Shown here one piece after another: positions 56,201 through 64,000 of a stretch of DNA of 64,000 nt. The DNA comes from Halanaerobium saccharolyticum subsp. saccharolyticum DSM 6643 (GTDB taxonomy: Bacteria; Bacillota; Halanaerobiia; Halanaerobiales; Halanaerobiaceae). The notes under the pieces are model-generated. The model worked only from the letters and a program-made list of their open reading frames with translations. It was not told the DNA's origin and made no database searches. Both the position numbers and the translations under genes were made by a program. Position 1 is the stretch's first letter. Every line of letters begins with the position of its first letter. Where the stretch lies: NCBI RefSeq assembly GCF_000350165.1, contig NZ_CAUI01000023.1, positions 62,001-126,000 on the forward strand, given 5' to 3'.

Positions 56201-56286
56201 AAAGATACAAGTCCAATTATAACAATTAATAAAATCAACATTGCTGTAGTTACAGAACGAGAAATAGCAAAATCAGAAATTTTCAT
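53209..56286 (-). CDS. RND-family efflux transporter
   Basis: A 1025-residue proton-driven pump of the AcrB/heavy-metal/multidrug superfamily. Twelve membrane helices are arranged in two halves with large periplasmic loops: ISRSVTTAMLILLIVIIGLV at the start, GGLALGVGMLVDNSIVVLEN in TM4 (single Asp then Asn), and ITLAGIVVNNGIVMVDYINQ near 945. No membrane-fusion protein or outer-membrane partner is encoded beside it. In a diderm cell such partners could be elsewhere. GAAAGGAAAAACAAA precedes the ATG. Confidence 0.93.
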   Translation of the reverse strand: MKISDFAISRSVTTAMLILLIVIIGLVSFSNLKIDLYPDITFPGAAIVTTYEGVGSEEIENLLTRPIESAISTVEGVKSISSISSVGQSTVVVEFNWGTDMDFAVQNLREQTDIISNAVIPDDADSPLIFKFDPAMLPIMIYGLSSDDLELYQLKKEIEDNIAPELERLPGVAQVNIQGGLEREIIISLEREKLNFYNLDLDTVNNILINENLNISAGEIKQGKKDLLVRAVGKFNSLDDIRNINIPVGTRGRLKLAEIAEVKDGFADPVTISRSNQKDSVVLYIQKQTDSNTVEVANRVRAEMEEINEDYNSLNIFLGFDQSEFIQNSIDNVSQNAVLGGILAVIILFLFLRNLRSTIIIGTAIPVSIISTFVLMYFAEINLNIISLGGLALGVGMLVDNSIVVLENIYRYRSMGEGKIEAAKEGSSEVAMAIVASTMTTVVVFMPVLFVEGLAARLFKDLAFTVAFSLLASLVVALTLIPMLSSKILKLSPKEFKRQKKQGIIIRTYKKLLKKSLKHRWVVVLILIIALVSSFMLVPKIGFEFMPGADQGSFSISYNLPVGTSLEESNRAAFEIEKILDEIPEVEIIMTTVGTTDMMQGISSGNSGSINVDLVDISERNRSIDDIMEEVRANVKIPDLNLTVASQSGMGGQEKPVNIKIKGNDFQKLREYSALVVTEIEDIEGLREIEDSFEVGRPELQVKINRAIASRFSINLRQIAVSIRNAISGTVNTKYEVDGEEYNIRVRVDKEDYDSLNSLSNLNVINNQGTKVPLTRIAKFELVEGPAEILRINQQRYAEITADLFDRDLGSVVNDIQLELSDFELAEGYEISYEGQFEDINESFTGLAYAFLLSIILIYMVMASQFESLIHPFIIMFTIPLAIIGVIFALYISSNIISVASLIGLITLAGIVVNNGIVMVDYINQLRRNGKEKLEAIITAGTVRFRPIMMTALTTILALIPIALGIGEGSELSQPIGIVIVSGLSFATFLTLFIIPIFYSLLTDLKEIIISKIYGIDKEEASKKI

Positions 56287-56371
56287 TTTGTTTTTCCTTT
56301 CAAAAGCCTCTAGATAGTATAAGTCAATTATATTTTATTATTATAAAAGATTCAAGTAAAGTTAATTTTTT

Positions 56372-56410
56372 TTAAAAAAAGACCAAGTAGAGAATTAACT
56401 CCACTTAGCC
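56372..56410 (-). terminator. Terminator after eno
   Basis: On the minus strand GGCTAAGTGGAG pairs with CTCTACTTGGTC (mismatched) and is followed by TTTTTTT. Confidence 0.75.
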
Positions 56411-56442
56411 TTTTAATTAGTTAATATTATTTTTTATTAATT

Positions 56443-57747
<1,305 letters not shown>

Positions 57748-57787
57748 TTATAATTTTACAGTGAAACTATTTTTAGTTTTATTTTAA

Positions 57788-57810
57788 CAGAGACAGCAAA
57801 ACTGTCTCTG
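57788..57810. repeat. Perfect hairpin between gpmI and eno
   Basis: CAGAGACAG and CTGTCTCTG are 9-base arms around CAAAA. No clear T tract follows on the minus strand, so it is a weak terminator, an attenuator or an RNA-processing site. Confidence 0.6.
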
Positions 57811-57863
57811 CTTATTAATTATTTATAACTTAAGCTTTAATTAGCTTTACTTAAGAAGAGTTA

Positions 57864-59405
57864 CTAATTTTCGATGATTAGTGATTCGCCTGTCATTTTT
57901 TCTGGTTTTTCAATCCCCAAAATTTCTAACATTGTTGGAGCTAGATCAGCCAATTTACCAGAAGCTATACCTTTATCTTTTGGACCACCTATATAATAAA
58001 GTGGAACAAGGTTAGCAGTATGAGCTGTAAATGGAGATCCATCATCTTCTTTCATCTTTTCTCCATTACCATGGTCAGCTGTAAGTAAAGCCTGGCCTCC
58101 CTTTTCTAAAATAGCTGGTACTATTTTAGAAAGACAGTCATCTACAGTTTCTACAGCTTTAATAGCTGCATCCATAAATCCAGTATGTCCAACCATATCT
58201 ATATTAGCATAGTTTAAAATAATCACATCGTATTCTTCTGCTTCAATTTTTTCTAATAACTTATCTGTTACTTCATAAGCACTCATTTCAGGTTGCATCT
58301 CATAAGTCGCAACCTGCGGTGAAGGAATTAAAATTCTATCTTCACCTTCATTAGGTTCTTCAACTCCACCATTGAAGAAGAAAGTAACATGAGCATATTT
58401 TTCAGTTTCAGCAATTCTCAGCTGCTTTAAACCTTCACGGCTTAATACGTCACCAAGTCCATCTTCAATTTCTACCGGTTCAAAAGCAACTGGTAAATCG
58501 AATTCTTCATCATACTCTGTCATAGTTACATAGTATAAATCTTCAGGATGTTCTGGCTCACGCTCAAAGCCATCAAAGCCATCAATAGTTAAAGCCTGAG
58601 TAATCTGACGAGCTCTATCGGCTCTGAAATTAAAGAAGATTACTGAGTCGTGATCATTCATTGGTCCCACAGGCTCACCATTTTCGGTGATCACTGTTGG
58701 TATCACAAATTCATCTTCTACATCTTCTTCATAAGAAGCTTCTACAGCTTTTACAGCATCTTCCGCTATATTTCCTTCTCCCAGAACTAACATATCATAG
58801 GCTTTTTTGGTTCTCTCCCAGCGGTTATCACGATCCATTGTGTAATAACGGCCGCTGACAGTTGCAATTTTACCAGTACCTACTTTATCCAACTCTTCCT
58901 GCAATTCTTTTAAATAACCTGTACCGCTGGAAGGCGGAGTATCTCTACCATCTAAAATCGGATGGATATATACTTTTTCTAAACCAGCTCGATCAGCCAT
59001 CTCAATTAAACCAAAGAGATGTTTGATATGACTATGAACACCACCATCTGATAAAAGACCAATTAAATGTAGTGCACCGTCATTTTCCTTTGCATGATCT
59101 ACTGCTTTTTTAAGTGCTTCATTTTCAAGTAAATGTTTTTCTTCTACAGCCTTATTTATTCTTGTGAAATCTTGATAAACTATCCGGCCAGCACCAATGT
59201 TTAAGTGCCCAACCTCAGAGTTACCCATTTGACCCTCCGGTAGGCCAACTTCCTCTCCGGATGGTTTTAAAATTGAATGTGGATACTCTTTGTTTAATTT
59301 ATCCAAAAAAGGAGTATCTGCCTGATAGACAGCATTCCCTTCTGCATTTTCATTAATTCCCAGCCCATCTGCAATAATCAGGGCCAGTGGTTTAGGTCTT
59401 GCCAT
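57864..59405 (-). CDS. gpmI: 2,3-bisphosphoglycerate-independent phosphoglycerate mutase
   Basis: Interconverts 3- and 2-phosphoglycerate using two metal ions and a phosphoserine. The 513 residues contain [15 protein letters not shown] near 9, the Ser nucleophile in [16 protein letters not shown] near 60, [11 protein letters not shown] near 150, [17 protein letters not shown] near 183, and [10 protein letters not shown] plus [10 protein letters not shown] near 400-445. AAGGAGG precedes the ATG. It follows tpiA by 27 bases. Confidence 0.97.
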   Translation of the reverse strand: MARPKPLALIIADGLGINENAEGNAVYQADTPFLDKLNKEYPHSILKPSGEEVGLPEGQMGNSEVGHLNIGAGRIVYQDFTRINKAVEEKHLLENEALKKAVDHAKENDGALHLIGLLSDGGVHSHIKHLFGLIEMADRAGLEKVYIHPILDGRDTPPSSGTGYLKELQEELDKVGTGKIATVSGRYYTMDRDNRWERTKKAYDMLVLGEGNIAEDAVKAVEASYEEDVEDEFVIPTVITENGEPVGPMNDHDSVIFFNFRADRARQITQALTIDGFDGFEREPEHPEDLYYVTMTEYDEEFDLPVAFEPVEIEDGLGDVLSREGLKQLRIAETEKYAHVTFFFNGGVEEPNEGEDRILIPSPQVATYEMQPEMSAYEVTDKLLEKIEAEEYDVIILNYANIDMVGHTGFMDAAIKAVETVDDCLSKIVPAILEKGGQALLTADHGNGEKMKEDDGSPFTAHTANLVPLYYIGGPKDKGIASGKLADLAPTMLEILGIEKPEKMTGESLIIEN

Positions 59406-59432
59406 AATAATCCTCCTTATAATCTTCCTTAT

Positions 59433-60197
59433 TTACTTATAGATTTCGGCAGTTTTTAAAATAATCTCAGAGAAAGAATCAGCTTCTAAGCTGGCTCCAC
59501 CAACTAAAGCACCATCAATCTCTTCTTGCGCCATAATTTCTTCTACATTATGTGGCTTTACACTACCGCCATATTGAATTCTAATCTTATCAGCAGCATT
59601 AGGATATTCTTTTCTAATGTTGTCTCTAATAATTCCGATAACCCGATTAGCTTCCTCAGCAGAAGCAGTCTCACCTGTACCAATTGCCCAGATTGGCTCA
59701 TAAGCAATTACGATGTCTTCTACTTCTTTTTCGCTCACTCCTGCCAGAGCAGAATCAACCTGGAAGTTAACCTTTGCTTCTATTTGATCAGCTTTTCTCT
59801 CTTCTAAAGTTTCTCCAACACAGACAATTGGCTTCACACCATGAGAAAGTGCAGAAATAACTTTTTTATTTACTTCATAATCACTTTCACCAAAGATTTC
59901 TCTTCTTTCAGAGTGACCAACAATAGTATATTCGATCTCACTATCAGCCAACATTTTAGCAGAAATTTCTCCAGTATAAGCACCAGAGTCCTTCCAGTAA
60001 ATATTTTCAGCACCTGTTACAATATCACTACCTGCAGCAGCATCTTTAACTGTTGTTAAGCATAGCGCTGTAGGACAGATACCCATTTCAACATTATCGA
60101 CACCTTCAACTTTATCTTTTAAAGAAGTTATCATTGATTCAGCTTCTTCAACATTTTTATTCATTTTCCAATTTCCACATATAAATGGTTTACGCAT
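59433..60197 (-). CDS. tpiA: Triosephosphate isomerase
   Basis: Interconverts glyceraldehyde 3-phosphate and dihydroxyacetone phosphate. The 254 residues begin MRKPFICGNWKMNKN (catalytic Lys), with VGHSERREIFGESD near 95 (His), IAYEPIWAIGTGETA near 166 (Glu) and IQYGGSVKPHN near 210. GAGGGGGAATATTAAA precedes the ATG at 60197; the longer frame is less likely. Confidence 0.97.
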   Translation of the reverse strand: MRKPFICGNWKMNKNVEEAESMITSLKDKVEGVDNVEMGICPTALCLTTVKDAAAGSDIVTGAENIYWKDSGAYTGEISAKMLADSEIEYTIVGHSERREIFGESDYEVNKKVISALSHGVKPIVCVGETLEERKADQIEAKVNFQVDSALAGVSEKEVEDIVIAYEPIWAIGTGETASAEEANRVIGIIRDNIRKEYPNAADKIRIQYGGSVKPHNVEEIMAQEEIDGALVGGASLEADSFSEIILKTAEIYK

Positions 60198-60255
60198 TTT
60201 AATATTCCCCCTCAAATTTTTGCTAAAATAAACAATGACTTGATTCGATTACTAA

Positions 60256-61440
60256 TTACTCAACATCGTCTAATGCAGCAACACCTGGAAGTTCTTTACC
60301 TTCAAAGAACATTAGTGAAGCTCCACCACCAGTAGAGATATGACTCATCTTATCTGCAACACCAGCCTGATTAATTGCAGCAGCAGAATCGCCGCCTCCA
60401 ATTACTGAATGTGCATCAGATTCAGACAGTGCCTTTGCTAATTCAACAGTACCGTGAGCAAATTTCTCCATTTCAAATACACCTAAGGGTCCGTTCCAAA
60501 TAACTGTTTTAGCAGATTTTACAATTTCTTTGTAGTTCTCTAAGCTTTGAGGGCCACCACAATCAAGAACCTGCCACCCTGCTGGAATTTCATCCGCAGC
60601 TACAGTTTGAGTGTTTGCATCATTTGAAAAATCATCAGCAATTACAACATCAATTGGAAGTACTATATCTACTCCCTTTTCTTCAGCTTCAGCCATTAGT
60701 TCTTTAGCTAAATCTACTTTATCAGCCTCAACCAAAGAATCTCCAACTTCATAACCTTTTGCAAGTAAGAATGTATTAGCAATCCCACCAGCAACAATTA
60801 ATTTATCTACTTTATTGATTAAGTTTTTGATTACATCAATTTTATCAGAAACTTTAGCTCCACCCATAATTGCCACAAAAGGACTTTCCGGGTTTTCCAT
60901 TACTTCTCCTAAAGCATTTAATTCTCTCTGCATTAAAAACCCTGCTGCAGCTGGTAAAAATTCTGTGACTCCAACTGTAGTTGCATGAGCTCTGTGAGCA
61001 GCACCAAAAGCATCATTTACATAAAGATCAGCAAGTGAAGCTAATTCTTTTGCAAATTCTGGATCATTTTTCTTTTCTCCAGCGTGAAAGCGGCTGTTTT
61101 CTAATAACATAACTTCTCCATTTTCTAAACTATCAGCAGCTTTTTTAACTTCTTTGCCAATGCTGTCATCCGCTTTTTTAACTTCTTTGTTTAATAAATT
61201 AGCCAGCGCTTTAGCAACTGGATCCATTTTCAAATCATCTTTAGGCTCTCCACCTGGGCGGCCTAAATGAGAAATCAGAAGAACTTTTGCCTCTTCTTTG
61301 ATTAAATACTCTATGGTAGGTAGTGCAGCTTTAATCCTTGTTTTATCCCCAACAACACCATCTTTAAGTGGAACATTAAAATCTACTCTAACTAATACTT
61401 TTTTTCCTTTAAAGTCCATATCTTTAAGTGTTTTCTTCAT
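60256..61440 (-). CDS. pgk: Phosphoglycerate kinase
   Basis: ATP-producing glycolytic step. The 394 residues contain [13 protein letters not shown] near 13, [11 protein letters not shown] near 55, [10 protein letters not shown] near 148, [12 protein letters not shown] near 193 and [13 protein letters not shown] near 347. GGAGGTATAAAAA precedes the ATG. An intrinsic terminator and a possible promoter lie upstream, so it may be partly independent of gap. Confidence 0.97.
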   Translation of the reverse strand: MKKTLKDMDFKGKKVLVRVDFNVPLKDGVVGDKTRIKAALPTIEYLIKEEAKVLLISHLGRPGGEPKDDLKMDPVAKALANLLNKEVKKADDSIGKEVKKAADSLENGEVMLLENSRFHAGEKKNDPEFAKELASLADLYVNDAFGAAHRAHATTVGVTEFLPAAAGFLMQRELNALGEVMENPESPFVAIMGGAKVSDKIDVIKNLINKVDKLIVAGGIANTFLLAKGYEVGDSLVEADKVDLAKELMAEAEEKGVDIVLPIDVVIADDFSNDANTQTVAADEIPAGWQVLDCGGPQSLENYKEIVKSAKTVIWNGPLGVFEMEKFAHGTVELAKALSESDAHSVIGGGDSAAAINQAGVADKMSHISTGGGASLMFFEGKELPGVAALDDVE

Positions 61441-61488
61441 TTTTTATACCTCCATTATTAATTAGCAATTACTAATTTGATCTGACAA

Positions 61489-61517
61489 GTATTAAAAACT
61501 TTATAAAAATTAAGCAA
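61489..61517 (-). promoter_or_regulatory. Possible internal promoter of pgk
   Basis: On the minus strand TTGCTT (61517-61512), 17 bases, TAATAC (61494-61489), just after the gap terminator. Confidence 0.4.
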
Positions 61518-61529
61518 AAAAATTTGTTT

Positions 61530-61570
61530 AAATTAAAATTTCAGGGGCAGGCAAAAGCCCGCCCTGAAAT
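61530..61570 (-). terminator. Terminator between gap and pgk
   Basis: On the minus strand ATTTCAGGGCGGGC and GCCTGCCCCTGAAAT pair around TTTT, followed by TTTAATTTAAAC and a later T run. It has the strongest stem in the cluster. Confidence 0.75.
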
Positions 61571-61585
61571 AATTTTTAATATTAC

Positions 61586-62584
61586 TTACAGCATTAATGT
61601 TAAGTCTATAACTCTATTTGTATAGCTTAACTCATTGTCATACCAGGAAATAACTTTAACCATATTGCCATTAACTACCATAGTTGATTGCGCATCAATC
61701 ATGGAAGATTCGAACTGTCCCATAACATCTCTGGAAACTAATTCATCTTCTGTGTAGCCTAAAATACCCTTCATTTCTCCTTCTGCTTTCTCTTTAAACA
61801 TTGCATTTACTTCTTCAACTGTTACGTCTTTTTCTAAAGTAAATACTCCGTCAACACAGGATCCATTTGGTACTGGAACTCTGATAGCCATACCATCAAT
61901 TTTACCATCTAACTCAGGCATTACTTTTGTTGTTGCAATAGCAGCACCTGTAGTTGTTGGAATGATATTTTCAGCAGCTGTTCTACCTCTTCTAGTCTTG
62001 CTAGCTGGCATATCTAAAATAGCCTGGCTGGAAGTATAACCGTGAACTGTAGTAATTAAACCTTTTTCAATTCCAAATTCATCATTTAATGCTTTAGCTA
62101 ATGGAGCTAAACAATTTGTTGTACATGATGCATTAGATACTATTAAATCATCATCTGAAAGATCATCATTATTAACACCTAATACAATAGTACTATCAAT
62201 TTCATCTTTAGCAGGCACTGTTAAAATAACTTTTTTTGCACCGGCTTCTATATGTTTCATTAATTGTTCTTTATGGCGGAATACACCTGTTGATTCGATT
62301 ACAACATCAATGTCGTTTTCGCCCCATGGTAATTCTGCAGGATCTTTAACAGCAGATACTTTAATCTTCTTACCATTAACAACTAAGTCTCCATCGTTAA
62401 CTTCTACTGTACCATCAAAACGACCATGTACAGAATCATACTTAAGTAAGTAAGCTAGGTTTTCTACACTAACTAAGTCATTGATTGCTACAATTTCAAT
62501 TTCCTCAGTATCTCTACCTTCTACCAGTCTTAAATATCCTCTACCAATACGTCCAAATCCATTAATTGCTACTTTTTTTGTCAT
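61586..62584 (-). CDS. gap: Glyceraldehyde-3-phosphate dehydrogenase
   Basis: NAD-dependent oxidation and phosphorylation of glyceraldehyde 3-phosphate. The 332 residues begin MTKKVAINGFGRIGRGYLR, the catalytic Cys is in SNASCTTNCLAPLAK near 150, the His in TVHGYTSSQ, and SWYDNELSYTNRV is near 312. AAGGAGGAATAAAATA precedes the ATG at 62584, giving the standard N-terminus. It is 93 bases downstream of cggR. Confidence 0.97.
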   Translation of the reverse strand: MTKKVAINGFGRIGRGYLRLVEGRDTEEIEIVAINDLVSVENLAYLLKYDSVHGRFDGTVEVNDGDLVVNGKKIKVSAVKDPAELPWGENDIDVVIESTGVFRHKEQLMKHIEAGAKKVILTVPAKDEIDSTIVLGVNNDDLSDDDLIVSNASCTTNCLAPLAKALNDEFGIEKGLITTVHGYTSSQAILDMPASKTRRGRTAAENIIPTTTGAAIATTKVMPELDGKIDGMAIRVPVPNGSCVDGVFTLEKDVTVEEVNAMFKEKAEGEMKGILGYTEDELVSRDVMGQFESSMIDAQSTMVVNGNMVKVISWYDNELSYTNRVIDLTLML

Positions 62585-62677
62585 TATTTTATTCCTCCTT
62601 ATAAGATGATGAATCATTTAAAAATTAATTTACTTAACAAAAATTTAAAAAAAGAAAGTTTCTATAAACTGCTGATT

Positions 62678-63727
62678 TTAGTTTGCCAGCCTGTTTTCGG
62701 CCTCACCTCCCTTAAGAGAGATAATTTTTCGGGCAGTAATTTCATCAGTAATTAAAATATCCTGGTATTTTGAAGAAACTGCAGAAATTATAGCTTCTGC
62801 CTTATTTTCTCCACCTGCAACAACAATTACTTTACTAATTGCCTGCAGATCATTCAGGTTTAAACCAACACTTGTTGTAGAGTAGATTATTTCACCTTCA
62901 GAATTAAAGTAAAAACCAAAAGCTTCTCCGACAGCACCTGCCTTGAGAAGATCTTTGATTTCATTTTCCTTCATTCCTCTACGGGCTGCCATATCAGCAG
63001 CAGTACCCACTCCATGAATTAAAATGTTAGCTTGTTTTAAAATCTCTAAAGTTCTTTTGATAGTTGGTTCTTTAGTTACATGATAAATATTTTCTTCAGC
63101 CATATTGTCAGGAATATGAAGCAGATGATAGCTACCACCAAGTTTTTTTGCAATTTCAGCTGCAATAGTATTAGCTTGTATCTCAACATCTTCGCTTAAT
63201 CCGCCTCGACCGGGAACTACAGTTACATCTTTAGGCTCAGTGCTGTATGTCATCTCAGAAGCTACTTCAGCTAGTGTTGTCCCACCAGTTACTGCAAGTA
63301 TATCTCCATTTCTAATTTCTCTCTGTAAAAGTTGTGATGCCATACGTCCAATTTCGGCTTTTAAATCTCCACTTGGAACAGCTCCGTTAACCAAGTTAAC
63401 TGTTTCTATCCCCAATATTTTTTCTAATCTGTTTTCTAAATAACTGATATCTCTCAGCTCTTTAATGTACTCATCTACTTCCATCAGAAAATCTTCTCCA
63501 ATTCTTGTTATTCGAGTACCTGCTGGGCTAATAGTTATTAAAGCTTTTTTTTCAAAAAATTCTAAATCATTGCGGATTGTTCTTTCACTCAAACCAAGTA
63601 TTTTAGCTAAAGCTCTTCTTCCAATTGGCTGATTATAATAAATACCACGTAAAATGTTATATCTTTGTTGAGCAGTTTTTACAATTTCTGGTACAATTTT
63701 TTGCTGAATTTTAAACAATTTATTCAT
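62678..63727 (-). CDS. cggR: CggR, central glycolytic genes repressor
   Basis: SorC/DeoR-family repressor that is released by fructose-1,6-bisphosphate. The 349 residues carry an N-terminal winged helix (RRALAKILGLSERTIRNDLE) and the sugar-binding domain (VTGGTTLAEVASEM near 168, VPGRGGLSEDVEIQANTIA, HGVGTAADMAARRG near 262). CGGAGGTTAAAC precedes the ATG at 63727. The longer frame to 63850 would translate through the operator and is rejected. It heads the operon that includes gap. Confidence 0.93.
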   Translation of the reverse strand: MNKLFKIQQKIVPEIVKTAQQRYNILRGIYYNQPIGRRALAKILGLSERTIRNDLEFFEKKALITISPAGTRITRIGEDFLMEVDEYIKELRDISYLENRLEKILGIETVNLVNGAVPSGDLKAEIGRMASQLLQREIRNGDILAVTGGTTLAEVASEMTYSTEPKDVTVVPGRGGLSEDVEIQANTIAAEIAKKLGGSYHLLHIPDNMAEENIYHVTKEPTIKRTLEILKQANILIHGVGTAADMAARRGMKENEIKDLLKAGAVGEAFGFYFNSEGEIIYSTTSVGLNLNDLQAISKVIVVAGGENKAEAIISAVSSKYQDILITDEITARKIISLKGGEAENRLAN

Positions 63728-63743
63728 GTTTAACCTCCGAGCT

Positions 63744-63779
63744 GGAACGTTTTTGTCCAAATGGAACATAATTGTCCCG
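63744..63779. promoter_or_regulatory. Tandem CggR operator
   Basis: On the minus strand two GGAC-type/GTTCC units occur: CGGGAC-N6-GTTCC, four bases, GGAC-N6-GTTCC. In plus coordinates GGAAC at 63744-63748 and 63763-63767 and GTCC at 63755-63758 and 63774-63777 repeat every 19 bases. The spacing matches the known Bacillus CggR site. Confidence 0.8.
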
Positions 63780-63848
63780 GGACAGCAAAAAACAAAGCTG
63801 ATATTTAAATCAGCAGCAAGCTTATATTTATTTTTAACTTCCATATAC

Positions 63849-63876
63849 ATTATATCATCTTTTAAGATTAATTCAA
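63849..63876 (-). promoter_or_regulatory. Promoter of the cggR-gap operon
   Basis: On the minus strand TTGAAT (63876-63871), 16 bases, TATAAT (63854-63849). The start site falls about 60-100 bases before the operator, as in Bacillus. The -35 box overlaps the whiA stop codon. Confidence 0.7.
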
Positions 63877-64000
63877 GTTAAATTTTGAGCAATTTTTTTA
63901 ATCCTCCGCAAACGATGATTAACACCCGATTTACTAAGATCAATAATTTCTCCTAATTCTTTCAATGAAGCATATGGGTTTTCTCTTCTAAGCTCTGCTA
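63873..64000 (-). CDS. whiA: WhiA-family protein, 3' end only
   Basis: Only the last 41 residues or so are in the window: [20 protein letters not shown], then [20 protein letters not shown] and TGA at 63875-63873. This is the C-terminal helix-turn-helix of WhiA, a conserved DNA-binding protein linked to cell division. The start lies beyond position 64000. The order whiA-cggR is common in Firmicutes. Confidence 0.9.
   Translation of the reverse strand, partial: AELRRENPYASLKELGEIIDLSKSGVNHRLRRIKKIAQNLT

Noticed and set aside
63728-63850. N-terminal extension of cggR to an ATG at 63850
   Set aside because: It has no ribosome binding site and would translate through the operator; the ATG at 63727 has CGGAGG.

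Overview
The window reads as a chromosomal segment of a low-GC, anaerobic, diderm Firmicute, most likely Halanaerobium or a close relative in the Halanaerobiales. This rests on AT-rich codon use, Firmicute gene order (racE-gerM-rph-rdgB, tig-clpP-clpX-lon-engB, cggR-gap-pgk-tpi-gpmI-eno, secG-rnr-smpB-ssrA) and envelope genes that fit an outer membrane (an RND exporter and an AMIN-domain amidase). Species assignment is inference. Most genes lie on the minus strand. Many start codons were moved from the longest reading frame to the codon served by a clear ribosome binding site.

Positions 1-11.7 kb hold housekeeping and small metabolic genes: lepA (cut by the window edge), rpsT, holA, the competence pair comEA-comEC, uridine kinase, a small zinc-knuckle protein, a patatin-like lipase, aldose 1-epimerase and the UPF0237/UPF0210 pair. 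Positions 12-16.4 kb form the accessory patch: an SDR epimerase, a 53-residue protein, an unrecognised two-gene cassette (13622-14448), tRNA-Arg(CCU) and an EAL-domain protein. A degenerate copy of the tRNA 5' end precedes the cassette, and sequence like an integrase tail follows the tRNA.

Positions 16.4-20.5 kb hold polyprenyl synthase, ApbE and an NDH-2 dehydrogenase fused to a DoxX-like membrane domain. Positions 20.6-28 kb are the proteostasis block (lon, clpX, clpP, tig). In it the essential GTPase gene engB is interrupted in a run of seven A residues, exactly at an A AAA AAC heptamer followed by UAA. Four tRNA genes (Pro, Gly, Arg, His) form one unit at 29.7-30.1 kb. From 39.3 down to 30.2 kb a long same-strand series joins an ABC-2 exporter, a cytosolic histidine kinase, an envelope amidase, GerMN, murI, rph and rdgB.

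Positions 39.4-46.3 kb carry a 23-residue membrane microprotein, a split chromate transporter, a GntR-nagB pair with promoter and operator visible, and a set of CarH-like cobalamin module, PAS-GGDEF cyclase and MscS channel. Positions 46.4-57.7 kb hold ssrA, smpB, rnr, an HD hydrolase, a thioesterase, membrane pyrophosphatase, secG and an RND pump. Positions 56.4-63.9 kb are the lower glycolytic cluster under CggR, with a tandem operator and promoter visible, followed by the 3' end of whiA.

The strongest leads are the CarH-like/diguanylate cyclase operon, the engB frameshift, and the small tRNA-flanked cassette whose two proteins share a Trypco2-like beta domain.
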